DNA from: Flavobacterium sp. 5 | GTDB lineage: Bacteria > Bacteroidota > Bacteroidia > Flavobacteriales > Flavobacteriaceae | Length of the DNA: 64,000 bases | NCBI RefSeq assembly: GCF_002813295.1 | Contig: NZ_PHUE01000001.1 | Coordinates: forward strand, 2,294,001 to 2,358,000 | Direction of reading: 5' to 3' | In this document: piece after piece, positions 37,094 through 46,657 of the stretch | How positions within the stretch are numbered: position 1 is the first letter of the stretch | How the letters are laid out: each line of letters starts with the position of its first letter | The notes under the pieces: model-generated | What the model saw: the letters and a program-made list of their open reading frames with translations, nothing else | Told to the model about the DNA's origin: nothing | Databases searched by the model: none | Translations under genes and position numbers: made by a program

Positions 37094-39754
37094 ATGTCAG
37101 AAACGGATGTAGAAAAAGGCGCTGAAAAAGCACGATTAGGATTAAGAACCGACAATAAAGGTTGGAAAAAATGGGGTCCTTATTTAAGTGAAAGACAGTG
37201 GGGAACCGTTAGAGAGGATTATTCACAAAGTGGTTACGCTTGGGGGAGTACTACTCATGACATGGCTCGTTCCAAAGCATATCGCTGGGGAGAAGAAGGC
37301 ATCGCAGGTATTTCAGATAATAAACAACATATTTGTTTGGCTTTTGCTTTTTGGAATCACAAAGATCATATCTTAAAAGAACGTTTGTTTGGTTTAACAC
37401 CAGCCGAAACCAATCACGGAGAAGATGTGAAGGAAGTTTATTATTATCAAGATGCAACTCCGACCCATTCTTATCAAAAAATGTTGTATAAATATCCTCA
37501 TGCAGCATTCCCTTATGAGAAATTAATTCAAGAAAGTAAAAAGCGGAGTCGTCAAGAACCCGAATATGAACTGCTTGATACAGGTGTTTTTGACAAAGAT
37601 GAATACTTTGACATTACAATAGAACATGCTAAAGCAGATGAGCAAGACATTTTAATCAAAGTTACTGTAGAAAACCGTTCCAAAATAGCAGCTCCTATTT
37701 CGGTACTGCCTACTATTTGGTTTAGAAATACATGGAGTTGGGGGTACGAAAATTACAAACACAAACCCACTTTAACTGGAGTAGAAAAATCTCATATTGA
37801 AGTACAACATCGATTGGTCGGTTCTTTTAATTTATATGCTGAAAATGCCAAAGAACTATTATTTTGTGACAATAAAACCAATTTTGAAAAACTTTATAAG
37901 TCACCAGCACAATCTCCGTATGCCAAGGACGGGATTAATGACTATATTATTAATGATAAAAAGAATAGTGTAAATCCAGAAGCCATTGGTACCAAAGCAT
38001 CAGTTCATTATGATGATATCATACCTGCATACGGAAAAAAAGTATACCGCCTTCGATTTACTAATACCACTCTCGAAGATGCCTTTGAAAATTTTGATGT
38101 TATTTTCAAAAAAAGAATAGATGAGGCCGATGAATTCTATGATAAAATTCAAAAAGGAGTAAAAGATGAAAAATTAAAATCCATTCAGCGTCAAGCTTAT
38201 GCAGGAATGCTTTGGACAAAACAATGGTATTATTACAATGTTTTCGAATGGTTAAAGGGTGATCCATCAACGCCGAGACCTGATGCCAATCGAAAAGAGG
38301 GACGCAATAGTGCATGGAAACACATGTACACCTCCAATATTCTCTCGATGCCAGACAAGTGGGAATACCCTTGGTTTGCCGCATGGGATTTAGCTTTTCA
38401 TTGCTTGCCTTTGGCTAGACTAGATCCAGATTTTGCAAAGAGACAATTATTGGTCATTCTTCGCGAATATTATATGCATCCTAACGGACAAATTCCAGCT
38501 TATGAATGGTCGTTCTCGGATGTTAATCCGCCAGTGCACGCTTGGGCTACTTGGAAGGTATATGAAATTGATAAAGAAGCTAATAATGGGGTTGGTGATA
38601 CCGTTTTCTTGGAACGTATTTTTCACAAACTACTTCTCAACTTTACATGGTGGGTGAATTTGAAAGATGAAAATGGTAATAACATCTTTGGAGGAGGATT
38701 CCTTGGAATGGATAATATTGGAGTATTTGACCGCTCTGCCGATTTACCTACTGGAGGTCATTTGGAACAAGCCGATGGTACAGGCTGGATGGCAATGTAT
38801 TGCTTGAATATGTTGCGTATATCCTGTGAAATATCATTAAAAAATCCTGTTTATCAAGATATGGCTTCCAAATTTTTTGAGCATTTTCTTCATATTTCTG
38901 GAGCGATGCAATCTTTGGGAGACAATAAAGTTAGCCTTTGGGACGAAGATGATCAGTTTTATTATGATATGCTTCATAAAGCAAATGGCGATGCCGAATT
39001 GCTAAAAATTCGTTCGATGGTGGGATTAATTCCTTTATTTGCTGTTGAGGTATTAACTCCAGACTTGTTGGAAAAACTTCCGATATTTAGACGTCGTGTC
39101 GAGTGGGTTTTGAAAAACCGTCCTGACTTAGCAAGTTTGGTTTCCAGTTGGTATAATCCTGGAAAGGGAGAAACACGTTTACTCTCTACTCTTAGAGGTC
39201 ATCGTATGAAAATGATTCTAAAACGTATGTTTGACGAAAAGGAGTTTTTATCTGATTTTGGAGTACGCTCGTTATCCAAATATCACAAAGAGCATCCTTA
39301 TAAATTTAAACATGATGGAGGAACTATTCAGGTAGATTATACACCAGCTGAGGCAACGGGTGATATGTTTGGTGGAAATTCGAATTGGAGAGGTCCAATT
39401 TGGTTTCCTATGAATTATTTGATTTTGGACTCTTTAGAAAAATTTCATGGTTATTATGGTAAAGACTTTAAGGTCGAATTCCCTACTGAGTCTGGTAATA
39501 TGGTAAATTTACAAGAAGCTGCTGAGGGTGTTGCCAAACGTTTATTGGCTTTATTCGTGCCTGATACCAATAAAAAGATTCCGATGTATGGAGAATACAA
39601 AAAGTTTCAGGATGATCCGCTTTTCAATAAAAATCATTTGTTTTTTGAATATTTTGATGGAGATAATGGTAAAGGCTTAGGTGCGAATCATCAAACTGGA
39701 TGGACAGGGCTGATTGCCGAAATCATTAGACATTTGAATGAAAATGAAGATTAA
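37094..39754 (+). CDS. MGH1-like/GH63-type glucosidase, cytoplasmic
   Basis: An 886-residue protein without signal peptide, so probably cytoplasmic. The N-terminal half is a beta-sandwich (KWGPYLSERQWGTVREDYS near 24-42 is a conserved opening). The C-terminal half is an (alpha/alpha)6 barrel of the GH63/MGH1 type, with WEYPWFAAWDLAFH, GQIPAYEWSFSDVNPPVHAW, WWVNLKD and NSNWRGPIWFPMNY. Characterised relatives include mannosylglycerate hydrolases and alpha-glucosidases; large bacterial members of this shape are common but poorly studied. Catalytic candidates are the aspartate in AAWD and a late glutamate; I did not assign them firmly. A structured repeat element lies directly downstream. Confidence 0.82.
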   Translation: MSETDVEKGAEKARLGLRTDNKGWKKWGPYLSERQWGTVREDYSQSGYAWGSTTHDMARSKAYRWGEEGIAGISDNKQHICLAFAFWNHKDHILKERLFGLTPAETNHGEDVKEVYYYQDATPTHSYQKMLYKYPHAAFPYEKLIQESKKRSRQEPEYELLDTGVFDKDEYFDITIEHAKADEQDILIKVTVENRSKIAAPISVLPTIWFRNTWSWGYENYKHKPTLTGVEKSHIEVQHRLVGSFNLYAENAKELLFCDNKTNFEKLYKSPAQSPYAKDGINDYIINDKKNSVNPEAIGTKASVHYDDIIPAYGKKVYRLRFTNTTLEDAFENFDVIFKKRIDEADEFYDKIQKGVKDEKLKSIQRQAYAGMLWTKQWYYYNVFEWLKGDPSTPRPDANRKEGRNSAWKHMYTSNILSMPDKWEYPWFAAWDLAFHCLPLARLDPDFAKRQLLVILREYYMHPNGQIPAYEWSFSDVNPPVHAWATWKVYEIDKEANNGVGDTVFLERIFHKLLLNFTWWVNLKDENGNNIFGGGFLGMDNIGVFDRSADLPTGGHLEQADGTGWMAMYCLNMLRISCEISLKNPVYQDMASKFFEHFLHISGAMQSLGDNKVSLWDEDDQFYYDMLHKANGDAELLKIRSMVGLIPLFAVEVLTPDLLEKLPIFRRRVEWVLKNRPDLASLVSSWYNPGKGETRLLSTLRGHRMKMILKRMFDEKEFLSDFGVRSLSKYHKEHPYKFKHDGGTIQVDYTPAEATGDMFGGNSNWRGPIWFPMNYLILDSLEKFHGYYGKDFKVEFPTESGNMVNLQEAAEGVAKRLLALFVPDTNKKIPMYGEYKKFQDDPLFNKNHLFFEYFDGDNGKGLGANHQTGWTGLIAEIIRHLNENED

Positions 39755-39811
39755 AATTTAATATACTTTAAAAGAGTGAGTTTCTAGTTTTCGCTAAAGG
39801 TTTTTCTAGCT

Positions 39812-39926
39812 GGGTGAGGGATAGAAGCTAGCTACCGAAGTAGCGCGGATAGCCCGACAGCTTCCAGATAAAAGGGCTTATACTCGTTAAGAAGATTTAG
39901 CCCTTTTATCTGGAAGGTGGCACCTC
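39812..39926 (+). ncRNA. Structured intergenic repeat, copy B (flavo-1-like RNA candidate)
   Basis: Basal stem GGGTG (39812-39816) with CACCT (39921-39925, one wobble); conserved box TGAGGGATAGAAG (39815-39827); short hairpin 1 (GCTAC CGAA GTAGC, about 39831-39844); conserved box ATAGCCCGACAGC (39849-39861); a perfect 17-bp hairpin 2 (39862-39878 with 39899-39915); then GGTGGCAC. The architecture is identical to the copy at 25.4 kb, with unrelated stem sequences. It lies between the stop of the GH63-like gene and a terminator of the opposite gene. Confidence 0.55.
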
Positions 39927-39943
39927 CAAATGATTCTAACCTT

Positions 39944-39990
39944 ATAAAAAAGAACCCCTAATTTTCAGATGAATGAAATTAGGGGTTCTT
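39944..39990 (-). terminator. Terminator for the LamG/LRR gene
   Basis: A 15-bp perfect stem (39950-39964 with 39976-39990) is followed on the minus strand by a T-rich run (complement of TAAAAA at 39944-39949). No T run is present on plus. Confidence 0.8.
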
Positions 39991-40010
39991 TAAGATTAAC
40001 TAAAAAGTAA

Positions 40011-42302
40011 TTATTCGATTATAACTTTTTTAACCGTTGCTGCATCCTGATTGATTAAGTATACGTAGTAAACTCCGCTCGGAAGACCTGATAGATTAAT
40101 TGTGTTATTGGTGTTACCAGAATCTAAAGAAAATGTTTTTACTAATTGTCCTAAAGCATTATAAACAGTTGCTTTTTCTACTGCAATATTCAGAATGTTA
40201 ATTTCACCTTTTGTTGGATTTGGATATACAACAGCTTTATTAAATTCTGAATCTTCAAGACCTAATGCACAAGTCTCTGAATAGATAGTTGTTGTTTCTT
40301 TGATTTTAGACCAGTTTGTATTGGAATAAGTAGCGTTGTCTACTTTTACACAACCCAAAGTAGTAATTCCTAAAAAGGAAGTTCCAGTAGCACTTGCTTT
40401 TTTACTTGTTATTGATTCGACAATAAGGTTTTGATTATTTCCGTTTTTTAAATTCAAATATACAAGTGGATTACCTTTTACATATAGAATTTGAAGATTA
40501 GTATTTTTAGAAAGATCTAAAGATGTAAGTTGGTTGTTGCTACAATCTAAAATGTTTAATGCTGTAAAATTTTCAATTCCGGTTAAATCTTTAATATTGC
40601 TGTTTGAAAGATCTAAATTGGTAATTGAACTTATATTGGCAATGGTAATTTTTCCGTTTAAGCCATCAGTATCAATTCCTAAATCAATTAATTTTTGTTC
40701 AAAATTTGAATCTGGAATCTCAGTGTAATAAGATGCGCAATTAGTATCATAACTTGCAGTTGCATCTTTTTGCGTTGCCCAATTCTTATCAGAAAAAGTT
40801 GCGTCATCAACCTGAATACAATTTAAATTTGGATTGTTTATAAAATTTAGATATCCAAATTTAGCATTGTTTCCATTTTTCAAATTTAGACTCGTTAATT
40901 GATTAGAATTACAATATATGCCGACCAAGACTGTATTTGCGCTTACATCCAAATTGGTTAGCTGATTTTTTGAACAATTTAAAAATTCCAAAACTTTATT
41001 TTTGCTTATATCCAAATTTGTTAATTGATTAGACTGACAATATAACTCAGTTAGAGAAGTGTTATTAGCAACATTCAAATTGGTTAATTTGTTTTCACGA
41101 CAATCCAAAAGAGTCAATGCAGTGTTTGTATTTAAATCCAAAGTGGTTAATTGACTGGTATTACATCCCAAGAATGTTAAAGCAGTATTTTGACTTACAT
41201 CCAAAGAAGTGATTTGGTTAGAGCCACAATCTAATTTTTTCAGAGCCGTGTTTGTTTTTACATCCAAAACGGTTAATCGATTTGTATAACAGCTTAAAGT
41301 ATCTAAAGCACTATTTTTACTTACATCTAAAGTCGCTAATATATTGTTGTTACAACTTAAGGAAGTCAAAAATGCATTCTTACTTATATTTAACGCTGTT
41401 AATGAATTTTGACTACAATCTAATTTTTTTAATGCTGCAAAGTCTTGTATTCCTGTTAAATCTGTAATAGAACTATTGCTAACATATAAGTTTTCTATAG
41501 TGTTGATTCTAGATGTCAAGATTCTCCCGTCAATAGTACCGTCATCGATTCCAAAATCAATTAGTATTTGTTCAAATTTTGAATCTGGTATTAATGTATA
41601 AAGATTATCATTTACAGAATTAAATAAACCCGCTATTTCTTCCTGAGTTAGCACACGATTCCAAATTCCGATATCATCAATTGAACCTTCGAAATAGTTG
41701 TTTAATTTATTTCTTCCAATTCTAAAAAAATTGTTTAAGCCATTAGTATATAAACTTGCTGCTCCACCCATCTTAAACACACCATTTATATATAATGAAT
41801 AAGTGTTATTCGAATCATCAAAAGTTAATGCAAAAAAGGTCCATTGATTATTAAAATAATTTTCTTGGGATTGAACGATTTTGGAATCAAATTGTATGTT
41901 TAAGTATCCTTTGCGATAAAAACTAATATTAAACCAATAATTTGGGTCATTTATATTCCCATAATTTAAAAGAGAAAAATCAACTTCTGCTGAGTTAACT
42001 GGAGTGGTTGTTTTGAACCAGCCTGTAATCGTGCGAGCTTCGCCTTTAAGAGGATAATCAGCTATATCTGCCTCAATGTTACTACTTGTACCATTAAAAG
42101 AGTAAGCACTATTGCTATTTCCGAATCGATCTGCTGTTGGAGTAACATCGGTAGCAATTCCATTATTTCCTTTTCCGCTAGTATCATTCGCATTGCCAGT
42201 AAAAGAATAATAAGCAAGCAAACCATTTTCTGGAATATTTAGGTTTTGTGATGACATTGATAAATTTGCTAAAAATAGCAGGATGAGTAGTTTTATTCTC
42301 AT
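40011..42302 (-). CDS. Secreted LamG and leucine-rich-repeat protein with T9SS sorting domain
   Basis: A 763-residue protein. A signal peptide ends near SMSSQ (19). A LamG/concanavalin-like domain (about 23-215; LLAYYSFTGNANDTSG, FFRIGRN, EGSIDDIGIWNRVLT) is followed by a run of about 21-residue leucine-rich repeats of the LxxLDCSxNxLTxLD type (about 285-475). A second short repeat block (about 537-620) begins with a DSNFEQKLIDLGID linker like that near 240. A type A T9SS sorting domain (VVYPNPTKGE) starts at about 692. The protein should be on the surface or released and is likely an adhesin or binding protein. It is monocistronic. Confidence 0.88.
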   Translation of the reverse strand: MRIKLLILLFLANLSMSSQNLNIPENGLLAYYSFTGNANDTSGKGNNGIATDVTPTADRFGNSNSAYSFNGTSSNIEADIADYPLKGEARTITGWFKTTTPVNSAEVDFSLLNYGNINDPNYWFNISFYRKGYLNIQFDSKIVQSQENYFNNQWTFFALTFDDSNNTYSLYINGVFKMGGAASLYTNGLNNFFRIGRNKLNNYFEGSIDDIGIWNRVLTQEEIAGLFNSVNDNLYTLIPDSKFEQILIDFGIDDGTIDGRILTSRINTIENLYVSNSSITDLTGIQDFAALKKLDCSQNSLTALNISKNAFLTSLSCNNNILATLDVSKNSALDTLSCYTNRLTVLDVKTNTALKKLDCGSNQITSLDVSQNTALTFLGCNTSQLTTLDLNTNTALTLLDCRENKLTNLNVANNTSLTELYCQSNQLTNLDISKNKVLEFLNCSKNQLTNLDVSANTVLVGIYCNSNQLTSLNLKNGNNAKFGYLNFINNPNLNCIQVDDATFSDKNWATQKDATASYDTNCASYYTEIPDSNFEQKLIDLGIDTDGLNGKITIANISSITNLDLSNSNIKDLTGIENFTALNILDCSNNQLTSLDLSKNTNLQILYVKGNPLVYLNLKNGNNQNLIVESITSKKASATGTSFLGITTLGCVKVDNATYSNTNWSKIKETTTIYSETCALGLEDSEFNKAVVYPNPTKGEINILNIAVEKATVYNALGQLVKTFSLDSGNTNNTINLSGLPSGVYYVYLINQDAATVKKVIIE

Positions 42303-42513
42303 AGTTTAAGACTTTAAAATAGGTTTAGCAAGAATACAAAATATATTTTATTTTCCTACAAAATATAATAGTATTAACCTAATCGTTTTGTTTTTATAAC
42401 AAAATCTAATTCTAAAAGCGTTTTATCACAAAAAAGCGTTAATGATTGCGTATTTTTTAATTTACTTCTACTATTTTTGAAGTTGATTAATAAAATTTGA
42501 AAACTACGTACTG

Positions 42514-44094
42514 ATGAATAAAATAAATTTAACATCATTAGCTTTGCTAACAGCTTTGTCTTTATGTCTTTCGGCAAACGCCCAAACAGCAACTACTTAT
42601 ACCGCCAAAAAAGGAAAACTAAGTGAACCTGAATTACAAAGATGGTCACATTTAGATTTAGCCAAAGATAGTATTCCAGGAATGAGTGTAGATAAAGCCT
42701 ATGCCGAACTATTAAAAGGTAAAAAAGGAGTTAAAGTTATTGTTGGAATTGTAGATTCTGGTGTAGATATCGATCACGAAGATTTGAAGTCAGTGGTTTG
42801 GACTAATAAAAAAGAAATTGCTGGAAACGGAATTGATGATGATAAAAATGGATATATCGATGATATTCATGGTTGGAATTTTCTAGGAGATGCTGTACAT
42901 GAAACTTTGGAAATGACTCGAATCGTAAAAAAAGGTGATGACGGATCGGCAACCTATAAAAGCGCTTTGGCAGCTTATGATGAAAAAAATAATAAGGCTT
43001 TGAAAGACAAACAACAAGTTGATTTCTTAATAGCTACCGACAAAGCCATTCAAACAAATTTAGGAAAAGAAAATTATACTCTTGAAGATGTAAATGGAAT
43101 CGTTACTACAGATCCTGATTTGACTAAGAGCAAAATGATTATGTCTCGTATTTTAACAAATGCGGGACCAACTTTTAGAGCAGAAATTCAAGAGTACAGT
43201 AAGTATGTTTACGATCAGCTTAATTATAATTTAAACAAAGATCTTGATGGACGTAAAGTGGTTGGAGACAATCCAGAAGACATTAAAAACACCAAATATG
43301 GTAATAATACAGTTTACGGACCAGACAAAGAAGAAGCGTTACACGGAACTCACGTTGCTGGAATTATTGCACAAGTAAGAGGTAATAATATTGGAGGGGA
43401 TGGAGTTGCTGATAATGTAGAGATTATGGCGGTACGTGCAGTTCCAGATGGAGATGAGTACGATAAAGATATCGCTTTAGCAATTCGTTATGCGGTTGAT
43501 AATGGTGCCAAAGTAATCAATGGTAGTTTTGGAAAAAGCTATTCTCCACATAAACAATGGGTTTTTGACGCTATAAAATATGCCGAAAAGAAAGATGTAC
43601 TATTTGTCCATGCTGCTGGAAACGATGGGGAGAATATTGATTTAGATGAAAACTCAAACTTCCCAAATGATTCTGAAGATAATAAAAAAGAATTTGCATC
43701 AAATGTACTTACGGTAGGAGCTTTAACTAATCAATACGGGGATGGTATAATTGCTCCATTTTCAAATTATGGTGCTTTCAATGTAGATGTTTTTGCACCT
43801 GGCGATGAAATATATGCAACTATTCCAAATAATAAATACAAATATTTGCAAGGAACGTCAATGGCTTCACCAAATGCTGCTGGAGTTGCTGCTTTGATTC
43901 GTTCGTATTACCCAAAATTATCTGCCAAACAAGTAAAACAAATTTTGATGGATTCTGGAACACCACTTCCTTCTGACGTTATTTTAGGCGAACAGCAAGA
44001 TGTAAAAGCCAAAGCTGATAAAACGTCAAAATCTGGCAAAATGGTAAATGCTTATAATGCACTTTTGATGGCAGAAAAAATGTCTAAAAAATAA
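42514..44094 (+). CDS. S8 family subtilisin-like serine protease
   Basis: A 526-residue exported protease with signal peptide (to about ANAQ, 24). The catalytic triad is visible: D81 (VGIVDSGVDIDHEDL), H277 (LHGTHVAG) and S449 (GTSMASPN), with the oxyanion asparagine in HAAGND. An insertion of about 195 residues between D and H is longer than in subtilisin but usual in this Bacteroidota branch. The N-terminal propeptide seems short. No T9SS sorting domain is seen, so it is probably periplasmic. An intrinsic terminator follows. Confidence 0.92.
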   Translation: MNKINLTSLALLTALSLCLSANAQTATTYTAKKGKLSEPELQRWSHLDLAKDSIPGMSVDKAYAELLKGKKGVKVIVGIVDSGVDIDHEDLKSVVWTNKKEIAGNGIDDDKNGYIDDIHGWNFLGDAVHETLEMTRIVKKGDDGSATYKSALAAYDEKNNKALKDKQQVDFLIATDKAIQTNLGKENYTLEDVNGIVTTDPDLTKSKMIMSRILTNAGPTFRAEIQEYSKYVYDQLNYNLNKDLDGRKVVGDNPEDIKNTKYGNNTVYGPDKEEALHGTHVAGIIAQVRGNNIGGDGVADNVEIMAVRAVPDGDEYDKDIALAIRYAVDNGAKVINGSFGKSYSPHKQWVFDAIKYAEKKDVLFVHAAGNDGENIDLDENSNFPNDSEDNKKEFASNVLTVGALTNQYGDGIIAPFSNYGAFNVDVFAPGDEIYATIPNNKYKYLQGTSMASPNAAGVAALIRSYYPKLSAKQVKQILMDSGTPLPSDVILGEQQDVKAKADKTSKSGKMVNAYNALLMAEKMSKK

Positions 44095-44113
44095 TTTTAA
44101 CCTCTATTAATCT

Positions 44114-44150
44114 AATGGAAGAGTTTTTAACTCTTCCATTTTTTATTTTT
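44114..44150 (+). terminator. Rho-independent terminator
   Basis: An 11-bp stem (AATGGAAGAGT at 44114-44124 with 44130-44140) is followed by a T-rich tail. It ends the S8 protease gene. An ATG inside it (44115) is a false start for the next gene. Confidence 0.88.
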
Positions 44151-44156
44151 AATACC

Positions 44157-46031
44157 ATGCATAAACTCTTTTTATTTGTATTCGTTTCTGTAAGTTGTAG
44201 CAATTTATTTGCTCAAAAACAGGGATATTGGCAGCAACATGTCGATTACAAAATGGATGTAACAATGGATGTAAAAACCTATTTGTACAAAGGAAAACAA
44301 GAACTGATTTATACCAACAACTCTTCAGATACTTTAAAAAAAGTATATTATCATTTATATAACAACGCTTTCCAACCAGGGAGCGAAATGGATGCCAGAA
44401 TCCAAAGCATTAAGGATCCTGATCCACGTATGGCTACCAAAATAAAGGTTGATGGCAAAGAGGTAAAAGAAAGCCGAATCAAAAATCTTAAGCCAAATGA
44501 AATTGGATATTTGAAAATTTCTAATTTCAAACAAGATGGTATTTCTGCTACTGCTAAAGAAGTTGGAACCATTCTCGAAGTGACTTTAGCTAAACCAATT
44601 TTGCCAAATTCAAAAACAACTTTCACATTAGATTTTGATGGCCAAGTACCCGTGCAAATTCGTCGTTCTGGGCGAAATAATGCAGAAGGTATCGAATTTT
44701 CAATGGCGCAATGGTACCCAAAAATAGCAGAGTTTGATTTTGAAGGCTGGCATGCTGATCCTTATATTGCCAGAGAATTTCATGGCGTTTGGGGTGATTT
44801 TGATGTGAACATTACCATTGACAAAGATTATACTTTGGGTGGTTCAGGTTATTTGCAAAACCCAAATGAAATAGGTCATGGATATCAAGATAATGGAGTT
44901 ACTGTAGTATATCCTAAAAAAGAAAAAACTTTGACTTGGCATTTTATCGCGCCAAATGTTCATGATTTTACTTGGGCTGCCGATAAAAATTATGTGCATG
45001 ATATTGTAAAAGGACCGAATAATGTCGATTTACATTTCCTTTTCAAAAATACACCAACAGTAGTTGAAAACTGGAGAAAAGTTGAACCTTTGCTGGTAAA
45101 GGTTATGGGCTTTTATAATAAAACAGTAGGGGATTATCCATACAAACAATATTCGTTTATACAAGGAGGAGATGGCGGAATGGAGTATGCTATGTGTACT
45201 TTAATGTTAGGTAACGGAACTCCAGAAGGAATTTTAGGTACCGCAACCCATGAGTTGGGACATTCTTGGTTTCAACATATTTTAGCGTCCAATGAATCCA
45301 AACATCCTTGGATGGACGAAGGATTTACTACTTATATCGAAGATTTAGCATTGAACGAACTAAAAGATAAAAAAGAAGAAAACCCATTTAAAAGTAATTA
45401 TGCTAATTATTACAAATTAGTAGAATCGGGGAAGGAACAGCCGCAAACGACTCATGGAGATCGTTATGACGAAAATCGTCCTTATAGTATTTCTTCTTAT
45501 ATAAAAGGAAGTATTTTCTTGTCTCAATTGATTTATGTAATAGGGCAAGATAATTTGGACAAAACAGTAAAAAAATACTATCAGGATTTCAAATTCAAAC
45601 ATCCATCACCAAATGATATTAAGAGAACTGCTGAGCGTGTTTCGGGAGCGAATTTAGATTGGTACTTGGTAGATTGGACGGAAACGTTAAATACTATTGA
45701 TTACGGAATCAAAGATGTAAAAGAGAGTGGTGATAAAACAACAATAACTCTGGAAAGAATAGGAAGAATGCCAATGCCTATTGATCTATTGGTAGAGTAT
45801 ACGGATGGAACCAAAGAAAGTTTTTACATCCCGTTACGTATGATGAGTTTTGAAAAAGAAAATCCAACTCCTGCTATTACAAGAACTATTCTTAACGATT
45901 GGGCTTGGGCGTTTCCTACTTTCGAATTTAACATTGGAAAACCTAAGACTACTATCAAGAAAATCACTATCGATCCTAGCGGTTTAATGGCTGATATAAA
46001 ACAAAACAATAATGTTTACGAACTGAAGTAA
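44157..46031 (+). CDS. M1 family metallopeptidase (aminopeptidase-type), exported
   Basis: Start taken at the ATG at 44157 (MHKLFLFVF), which gives a clean signal peptide ending LFAQ, 624 residues in all. The zinc site is HELGHSWFQH (H365, E366, H369) with the third ligand E388 in WMDEGFTTY, the HEXXH-x18-E pattern of M1 peptidases. The GGMEYAM motif (GxMEN-type) that binds the substrate N-terminus reads GGDGGMEYAM here. The N-terminal beta-domain is recognisable from VDYKMDVTMDV onward. It should trim peptides in the periplasm, possibly those made by the neighbouring S8 protease. Confidence 0.92.
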   Translation: MHKLFLFVFVSVSCSNLFAQKQGYWQQHVDYKMDVTMDVKTYLYKGKQELIYTNNSSDTLKKVYYHLYNNAFQPGSEMDARIQSIKDPDPRMATKIKVDGKEVKESRIKNLKPNEIGYLKISNFKQDGISATAKEVGTILEVTLAKPILPNSKTTFTLDFDGQVPVQIRRSGRNNAEGIEFSMAQWYPKIAEFDFEGWHADPYIAREFHGVWGDFDVNITIDKDYTLGGSGYLQNPNEIGHGYQDNGVTVVYPKKEKTLTWHFIAPNVHDFTWAADKNYVHDIVKGPNNVDLHFLFKNTPTVVENWRKVEPLLVKVMGFYNKTVGDYPYKQYSFIQGGDGGMEYAMCTLMLGNGTPEGILGTATHELGHSWFQHILASNESKHPWMDEGFTTYIEDLALNELKDKKEENPFKSNYANYYKLVESGKEQPQTTHGDRYDENRPYSISSYIKGSIFLSQLIYVIGQDNLDKTVKKYYQDFKFKHPSPNDIKRTAERVSGANLDWYLVDWTETLNTIDYGIKDVKESGDKTTITLERIGRMPMPIDLLVEYTDGTKESFYIPLRMMSFEKENPTPAITRTILNDWAWAFPTFEFNIGKPKTTIKKITIDPSGLMADIKQNNNVYELK

Positions 46032-46049
46032 AACAAGTATAATTAATAA

Positions 46050-46082
46050 AAAAAAGGCTCATTTTAAATGAGCCTTTTTTTA
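46050..46082. terminator. Bidirectional terminator
   Basis: A 13-bp stem (46050-46062 with 46068-46080) with A residues on the left and T residues on the right lies between convergent M1 peptidase and beta-barrel genes. Confidence 0.88.
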
Positions 46083-46086
46083 TGAT

Positions 46087-46611
46087 TTAATCCAAATTAA
46101 ACGAAGCACCTATACTAAATGTAACTTGGTTGTTTAAATGATCAAATATTTCTTTATTCTTACTATACTTTGCAATTGGAAACCCAAATTCAGTAAATAC
46201 ACCAAAGCCATCAGTAAAAAAGTAACGACCTCCAAGATGACCTCCAAAATTGTGTAATCCTAAGCTTAAACCTGGATAAATATCTAATTGTTCTACACCA
46301 ATTACACTGCTTAAATTTGCATTAATTCTAAATTTCGCATCAAAACGATCTTCAAAACTTGGTTCTTCATTAATATAAGAAGTGTCTCCATATATACCGG
46401 AATAGTTATCTACTCCTAATAAATAAGTAGCCACAAATCCATAAGAGAAATTTTCACCAAGACCAAAATCAGCAGAGCCCTGAATTCCTGAACCGCCGTC
46501 TTGAATATTGGCACCAATATTAATTTTCGCATCACCTTTGCCTTTAAAAGCTTGTTGTGCATTTGTTATTCCAAAAGAAACTAAAAATAAAACTGTGATA
46601 ATTTTTTTCAT
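46087..46611 (-). CDS. Small outer-membrane beta-barrel protein
   Basis: Start chosen at the ATG at 46611 (MKKIITVLFLVSFGITNAQ, a clear signal peptide); the open frame extends further but overlaps the metallophosphatase gene. About 174 residues of alternating polar/hydrophobic strands (FKGKGDAKINIGANIQDGG, FSYGFVATYLLG, GGRYFFTDGFGVFTEFGFP), ending VTFSIGASFNLD, a typical aromatic-containing barrel terminus. This fits an 8-strand outer-membrane protein. The function is unknown. Confidence 0.82.
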   Translation of the reverse strand: MKKIITVLFLVSFGITNAQQAFKGKGDAKINIGANIQDGGSGIQGSADFGLGENFSYGFVATYLLGVDNYSGIYGDTSYINEEPSFEDRFDAKFRINANLSSVIGVEQLDIYPGLSLGLHNFGGHLGGRYFFTDGFGVFTEFGFPIAKYSKNKEIFDHLNNQVTFSIGASFNLD

Positions 46612-46657
46612 TTGTTGAAAATATAAATAGATAATTAATTTTCGGCAAATATAATAT

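Noticed and set aside
40534..40728. Plus-strand frame antisense to the LRR gene
   Set aside because: A shadow of the repeat coding pattern; no signal, motif or upstream site.
40860..41470. CRISPR-like periodic repeats
   Set aside because: The 63-bp period stays in frame within a gene and gives leucine-rich repeats; there are no unique spacers.
44115..44156. Earlier start of the M1 peptidase
   Set aside because: This ATG is inside the terminator stem of the S8 gene; the ATG at 44157 gives a proper signal peptide.
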